A program made the position numbers and the translations under genes. DNA of 64,000 nt from Pohlia nutans (lineage: Eukaryota > Streptophyta > Bryopsida > Bryales > Mniaceae). Below are positions 58,857-64,000 of this stretch, piece by piece. The stretch spans positions 12,059,001-12,123,000 of the forward strand of contig CM040088.1 in the NCBI GenBank assembly GCA_022496805.1, given 5' to 3'. Positions within the stretch are counted from its first letter, which is position 1, and each line of letters opens with the position of its first letter. Below the pieces are notes generated by a model. The model did not search any database and was not told the DNA's origin. It saw nothing but the letters and a program-made list of their open reading frames with translations.

Positions 58857-60440
58857 CAGTGACAAACAAAACCGAGTACAAAATCTGAAGTGCCAACTTT
58901 CAAGAGCAATTACAGAAATTTCAATGATTGCTTTATAAATCTGAAAGTTACATGGAACAATACACATAGTCTTGTACACATGTGCAAAGTTGCACATCAA
59001 ATTGATAACTAAACATCCTTCTACAAAGTCAAATCAACAACTATGTCTTGTACTCAGTATTGTTCAAAGAAAATCTTCAAACTTCAATATTTAGTCCAAT
59101 AACCTTTTGCTTCTAAAACAGCTGAAATCCTTCTTGGCATACTTTTGTATAGTTTCTCACAATCTTTTGCATCAAAACTAGGGTAAATACTACAAACATT
59201 CTCCCACAATTCTTGAACACCTCTTGGCCTTGGAGTGACTTGGCTTAAACGCTGTTTGAGAAGGGCCCAAAAATGTTCCATTGGATTCAAATCTGGAGAT
59301 TGAGCTAGCCATTGAAGGAGCTGAAATGGCTGTGAAAAGAGCCAAAACTGAACACTTTTTGCCGTATGTTTGGGATCATTATCATGTTGAAAAACCACCT
59401 TAGTAGGATCTAAGTTGTAATTATGTATGGTACTTTGCAAGTAGGTTTCTAAATTTTTTTTGTACAAGTGTTGCTCCATTCTACCTTCAATTTGATACCA
59501 AGCACCCGGCCCAAAAGCAGTCATACAACCCCAAATCATGATTGAACCACCACCATATTTGACAGTTTGACTAACATGTTTAGGTCCAAGTCGTTCTCCT
59601 TCTCTCAACCAACACCAAGATCTACCATCTGAGTTGATTAGGTTAATCTTTGTCTCATCACTGAAAATGACCCGTCTCCAATCATCAACCGTCCAATTTT
59701 TGTATTTATGAGCAAAACTCAACCTTGCAAGAACATGTCTTTTGGCAAGTAGAGGCTTCTTTTGTTGCACACAAGCACCCAAACCAGCTTCTCTCAAAGC
59801 ACGCCTCAAGGTGATGTCTGAGAAGTGTTTACCAGTTTTTTCTCGAAGTTGTTTTGCAACTGCACTTGCCGTTTTGAGATGACCAGCAGTGACAAGGTGC
59901 ACACCAAGTCGCTTCTCTTGCTCTCCTAAAACCTTTGGACGTCCTCCTCTTTGCTTTTCTATTTCACCACTAATCTCCCTCCTCATATGAGCTACTGAAG
60001 ACTGACTCATTCCAAGTGAGTCTGCAACTTTTCTTGTAGAAACACCACTCCTAAGCTGCACCAATGTTTGGTGCTTCAATGATTCACACAACCGAGGCAT
60101 AGAGATACAATTGACAAATTAACTTTCACTATAGATAGTACACAACAAGAGCAACACAACAAACAAAAAACGCCCTCAAATCTTGCAACAAGGAGTGCAC
60201 AATGAAATTTCGAAATTCAGCAAGAAGAAGCAACCAAAACTGAGTACGCAAGTCTGTGTGCTTCTACAACACTTTTCTCATAAACCCTACCTCAAATGAT
60301 AATGAGATTTTTCATCCATGTAGAGGACTGGATGAATACACACAATAAAAAAGTAATTCTATCAATTGACTTATGTGTCAGTTGGAAGGATCAATGAACT
60401 ATGAGTGTTCAGATTTTGTACTCGGTTTTGTTTGTCACTG
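58857..60440 (-). mobile_element. Complete Tc1/mariner element (1584 bp)
   Basis: Perfect 33-bp terminal inverted repeats (58857-58889 and 60408-60440, starting CAGTGACAAACAAAACC) are bordered by TA on both sides (58855-58856, 60441-60442), the Tc1/mariner target duplication. The single internal gene is intact. Identical ends, an open transposase frame and a clean target indicate a recent and possibly still mobile insertion. Confidence 0.95.
59084..60100 (-). CDS. Tc1-type transposase, DD34E, intact
   Basis: One uninterrupted frame of 338 residues, the usual Tc1 length. It cuts and pastes its own element at TA sites. A helix-turn-helix of paired type is near residues 10-45 (STRKVADSLGMSQSSVAHMR), with the GRPR-like hook GGRPK at 52-56 and a second DNA-binding helix near 75-110. 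The catalytic triad is D148 (VIFSDET), D240 (VVFQHDNDPKHTA) and E275 (SPDLNPMEHFW), with 34 residues between the last two. A Gly-rich KYGGGSIMIWGCM block is in its normal place. No stop or frameshift is present. Tc1 elements of this kind are uncommon in seed plants, and horizontal origin is possible but not shown. Confidence 0.95.
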   Translation of the reverse strand: MPRLCESLKHQTLVQLRSGVSTRKVADSLGMSQSSVAHMRREISGEIEKQRGGRPKVLGEQEKRLGVHLVTAGHLKTASAVAKQLREKTGKHFSDITLRRALREAGLGACVQQKKPLLAKRHVLARLSFAHKYKNWTVDDWRRVIFSDETKINLINSDGRSWCWLREGERLGPKHVSQTVKYGGGSIMIWGCMTAFGPGAWYQIEGRMEQHLYKKNLETYLQSTIHNYNLDPTKVVFQHDNDPKHTAKSVQFWLFSQPFQLLQWLAQSPDLNPMEHFWALLKQRLSQVTPRPRGVQELWENVCSIYPSFDAKDCEKLYKSMPRRISAVLEAKGYWTKY

Positions 60441-60976
60441 TAAATAGAATTTGAATTGCATTTTCAAAAATGAAAGTGAAGAGGTTCAGCAATGACCTAT
60501 GTCAACACCTCTCCATTGCAATCTTTCATGTCAAGAACGGACTCACATAATTATTGTGAATTTTATAAGTGATAGTGACTTATTCATATACGGTTTAGGA
60601 CAAAATTTTATATATTTGAAAGGAGTTGGTACATTGATCAAGATCAGAATACATACTGAAGATGAAAAAGAGAACACAATCCAAAAAAATAAATCAAGAT
60701 AACAAACTTTCAAACACAAGAAATATCGCACAGTACATGTGTTGTATTTGTAAGTATTTATTGTCTTTGTAAGTATTTGCAATATTTTCACGTTTTGTTC
60801 ATAGGTATTTTGATAGTTGCACAACTCCAAATTTAAATTTTATTTTTTAGAAAATGTGTATTATAAATCTTCAACTCTGAACATCACAATTCAAAATCCA
60901 ATTGTTCACGGATTTTCCGTTATTTGCCTTTTCGACACATTAGTAACCACAATGTGGTCTCCTAGGCACTAAAGGG

Positions 60977-63384
60977 CTAATGTATAGATTATTTTAAAGG
61001 TATACAACGTGGCACAACAATGAACGTTGTAAATAGGCCATATGGACCTACCTAGCAAATGTGAACGTTGAATATTAAATGATTACACCAACTTCAAATT
61101 ATTCTTTTGAATTGTATTTTATTATGGATTTTTTTAAATCTTCAAATTGAGAGGTGGGTAGAATCCTTTGGAAGTTATTTCTTGAGGTCCTAAAAGTTTA
61201 TCCATCATAGCTTGATGGAAGTGTGCTACAATAAATTGTAGCCTTGAATGATAGGATTGTACTAATTATAGCAAGTGTGCAAGATATTCCAAAATGATGT
61301 AGAGCATGAAATCTATCACATGGGGTTTTTATACTAGTGACCAAGGGACGTGACGACATGATCTTGGCTTATTTAAAAAGAGGTGGGGACGAGTTCAAAT
61401 CTACTACATATTGGCCCTAAAAAATTTGATCCCTAAAAGACCACGGTTAATTTCCATGTTTGGTCAGGTCAGTATGGAATGAATATTGATCTTGAATTTT
61501 TGATATTCTTTGTGGTGATTCTACTCTTTGTAATGAAGATGGAATGGTAATTTGTGTGCTTAGGTGATGTATAGATCAAAAGATACAATCATGCAAAGGT
61601 GAAAAACCTAACTCCGGGCAACGTCTAAAAATTTTCATACAATGAGCTATGCATCTAAATTTTTGTACATAATGAGCTAATAGCCCCATATGTACAACTG
61701 CCAAATTCATTTTACCAAATTTGAGATTAAACTTTGCATTCTAGGCATTTTCAGAAAGTTTCAAACTCAGGTAGGGGGCTAAAAAAAAGTGCAACCAACT
61801 TTGTGGCTTATAAGATTAATATTGAAGAACCCTAAACGGTTGAAAATTTGTAGGTACTAATAAATTGAAGTTGGCTGAAATATCCTACAATTGGATTGGT
61901 CAAAATGGTTTTTTGAGAAGGGGTGCTTTTAGGCAGCTTTGGAGTGTTTGGAGAGAAACATATGGTTGTGGTCCTTTAGGATTTAAGATGAATGAAAAAT
62001 TGATATAAAATCCTTCAATTTTTTATTTGGATGATGTTTTATAATCACCGAAACATCTCTCCCTATGTTTTCTAGGAAACCATATCACTACAAAAAATAA
62101 TAGCTAATTGCCTCCTTTTGTGGTTTGTTTAATGTTCTTTTCTTAAAGATGTACCATTGTAAGTGCATTATTCATTGCTAAAATTGAGTTTTACTACAAT
62201 TTATTGCAATTTTTTTAGTGTAAATATAATTTTAGTACCAATTTTGATGATTTATTGTAGTGATTTTTTTACATTGTAAATTATATGAGAAATATGAAAA
62301 TTTATAAATAAAAATTGAAATTGTGTAATACACTTGAGGGTGAAGGCATAGTATTTTTGACCAAAAGAATCCGCCGCTATACTCAAATTCAAATTTTTTT
62401 GTGAAAAAGGCTATTAAAAAAATACAAAATTGTCTTTTATTTTTTATTATTTTTCATGGCGCCCTCTATAGTTGTCATATATACTTAAATCCAAAGTTTC
62501 AAAAGAAAATCTACTAAAGAATTCACTAAAAGTAGTGCTTGAAAAAATTGTATAAAAGTAGATTTAAACGTAGATTTCATGACCTGAAGTATTTCAATTT
62601 AATTATTATTTTAATATCTTTGAAGTTTGTAATGATGTTGAGGGTTGACAAAAAAAAAATGAAAAAATACGATTTAATGCTCTTGTACTCTATTGTTTTC
62701 AAACTTATATTATTGTAGACTGCCTTCTTTTTAAAAAAAAATCAAATTGTATAAACATATATAAATTCATTAAAGATTTATTTTTCAATATTTTTTGTTT
62801 GAATTTTTAGAACAACATATGTACTACATTGTTGTAAAATAATTTAAATTTAATATGCATTTTTTAACCTTGTATTGTTGAATCTTCATGATGTAATTCA
62901 ATGGTCCAGTTTACCATGCTTTCTCCCCTGAATTTTTGCAACTATAATTCAAGAAAATTACATTTTGATGAAAAATAAAATACATAGTGACAACTTTTCC
63001 CCAATGAATAGTAGTAAGCTAAAGAAAGATGGATAGCCTAAACTTTGTATAATTTCTTTAAAAACACAATCAAATGCAATGTCTCTATAAATGCTATCAT
63101 CTGTTTCAAAAATTAGAAATAGAATCCAAAAGTTAAATGTTTGATGAGCTTTCCAAAGATTGTTTTAAAATGATAAATTGTTGCTTGAGCTTGAGTGTAG
63201 TTTGCAATTGACACTTGATATGTCATCTTTAAGAAATGGGTGTGCATTGGTTTCAACAAACAATAATGTGAATGGCATCATAAAAATTTAATAGTTTTTG
63301 AAGATGGTATAGCTTAAGAGTTAATGAATTAGTAAAAAGATTGAGTCAAATAATATAATTGTAGTCACTATTATGTTCACACTA
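60977..63384. other. AT-rich intergenic region
   Basis: No gene recognised. A degenerate element may span about 61431-61980 (CCCTAAAAGACCACGG at the left, GGTCCTTTAGGATTTAA at the right). The rest is very AT-rich. Confidence 0.35.
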
Positions 63385-63808
63385 CTATACACGGTGATCT
63401 GGAGAGCGAGATCGACGTCGAGGGTGTTGACTCAAAGCTGCAACATGATGAGTGTGCACGGTAGAGCCTGGTGGAAATTGTGATGGACGTGTAACTTTGT
63501 GGCGTGGAGGTTGATCCCAATCTGACTTACAATGTTTTTTAGGATTAGTTTTATAGTTGCAATCTCGATTGCTACAGTGATCTCGATCTCGCCCTCGCTC
63601 TCGTTGATCTCTCATGTTTGTTCTTCGTGGTGATGCTCGCTCATGGTCCCAATGTCGTTGGTCAGCTCTCCGGTACTTCTCCCGCTCTCGCTCTCGTTCC
63701 CTATCAAATACAAACTTTTCTTTGTCTTTTTCATCATTATCATGATTTATCAAAATACCTTCTTGGTTGCGTACACGTTCTTCCTCCCATGCCTTTTCTT
63801 TACGTGCC
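63385..63808 (-). CDS. 3' terminal exon of an Arg/Glu/Asp-rich, SR-like protein
   Basis: Reading left from an acceptor TAG at about 63809, the exon gives ARKEKAWEEERVRNQEGILINHDNDEKDKEKFVFDREREREREKYRRADQRHW.., then RDQRERGRDRDHCSNRD, and ends RRRSRSPDHRV before the stop at 63385. Charged Arg-Asp/Arg-Glu repeats with a terminal RSRSP are typical of nuclear pre-mRNA splicing proteins. I cannot name the family, because the folded part would lie in upstream exons outside the window. The preserved frame across about 140 codons and a good polypyrimidine/TAG acceptor support a real exon. Confidence 0.55.
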
Positions 63809-64000
63809 TAAATATTATTCAACACAAATCATTAATTTTAGTCAATTAACTTTTGTAACTTCAAAATTGCATGAGGAATGTTATTTTCCTTTAATACTAG
63901 GATTCAAATGATAATTTGTCATATATGGTTTAATCAATAATTTAATTATAATTCAGAGCTAATTAAATTATGTTTTGCTAAACATGTCACATTCATTCTT

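Larger units (their letters stand above)
58608..60976. mobile_element. TTAA-flanked element, family E, interrupted by Tc1
   Basis: TTAA at 58604-58607, and CTAA (one change) at 60977-60980. Ends TCCTTTAGTGTCCAAGG and GGCACTAAAGGG. After removal of the Tc1 insertion and one TA (1586 bp) it measures 783 bp, the same as the copy at 46939-47721. Confidence 0.8.

Overview
The window looks like nuclear DNA of a streptophyte plant. It carries intron-rich genes with GT-AG introns of roughly 80-900 bp. The gene set is plant-typical: an ankyrin/PGG membrane protein, a non-catalytic plastid isoamylase of ISA2 type, and the small-RNA methyltransferase HEN1. Short TTTAGGG-type tracts and an AT-rich intergenic background fit this. 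I cannot fix the species. The compact introns, the wide variety of MITEs and an intact Tc1 element suggest a non-seed land plant or a close algal relative, but this is inference.

Layout. 1-4.65 kb: a 315-bp inverted-repeat element, then a two-exon ankyrin/PGG gene (816 aa). 5.5-15.4 kb: gene-poor repeats, with two copies of a long-terminal-inverted-repeat element, a broken DUF7869-like gene on the minus strand and a GC-richer block of unknown nature. 16.51-17.05 kb: a striking array of nineteen 29-bp palindromic units. 18.83-29.53 kb: an ISA2-like gene of about 24 exons whose introns are full of small TTAA-flanked elements. 30.1-33.1 kb: more TTAA-flanked elements. 33.87-42.31 kb: a 16-exon gene for an FHA plus coiled-coil protein (966 aa, every exon junction in phase). 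43.5-43.9 kb: a broken CUE/coiled-coil gene fragment. 44.9-50.4 kb: further TTAA elements. 51.65-58.00 kb: HEN1 in 9 exons (1008 aa, every junction in phase). 58.6-61.0 kb: a TTAA element split by an apparently complete Tc1/mariner element with an intact transposase. 63.4-63.8 kb: last exon of an Arg/Asp/Glu/Ser-rich, splicing-factor-like gene on the minus strand.

The genes do not form a pathway: defence-type membrane signalling, starch debranching, an FHA scaffold and small-RNA methylation are independent functions. What unites the window is mobile DNA. At least ten elements have TTAA on both sides and ends of CCC(C)TAAAG type, the signature of piggyBac-like target choice. They sit in introns close to splice sites, one appears to have supplied a 3' splice site, and one holds a later Tc1 insertion whose empty-site counterpart lies elsewhere in the same window. 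The dyad-symmetric 29/58-bp array is the most unexplained structure.
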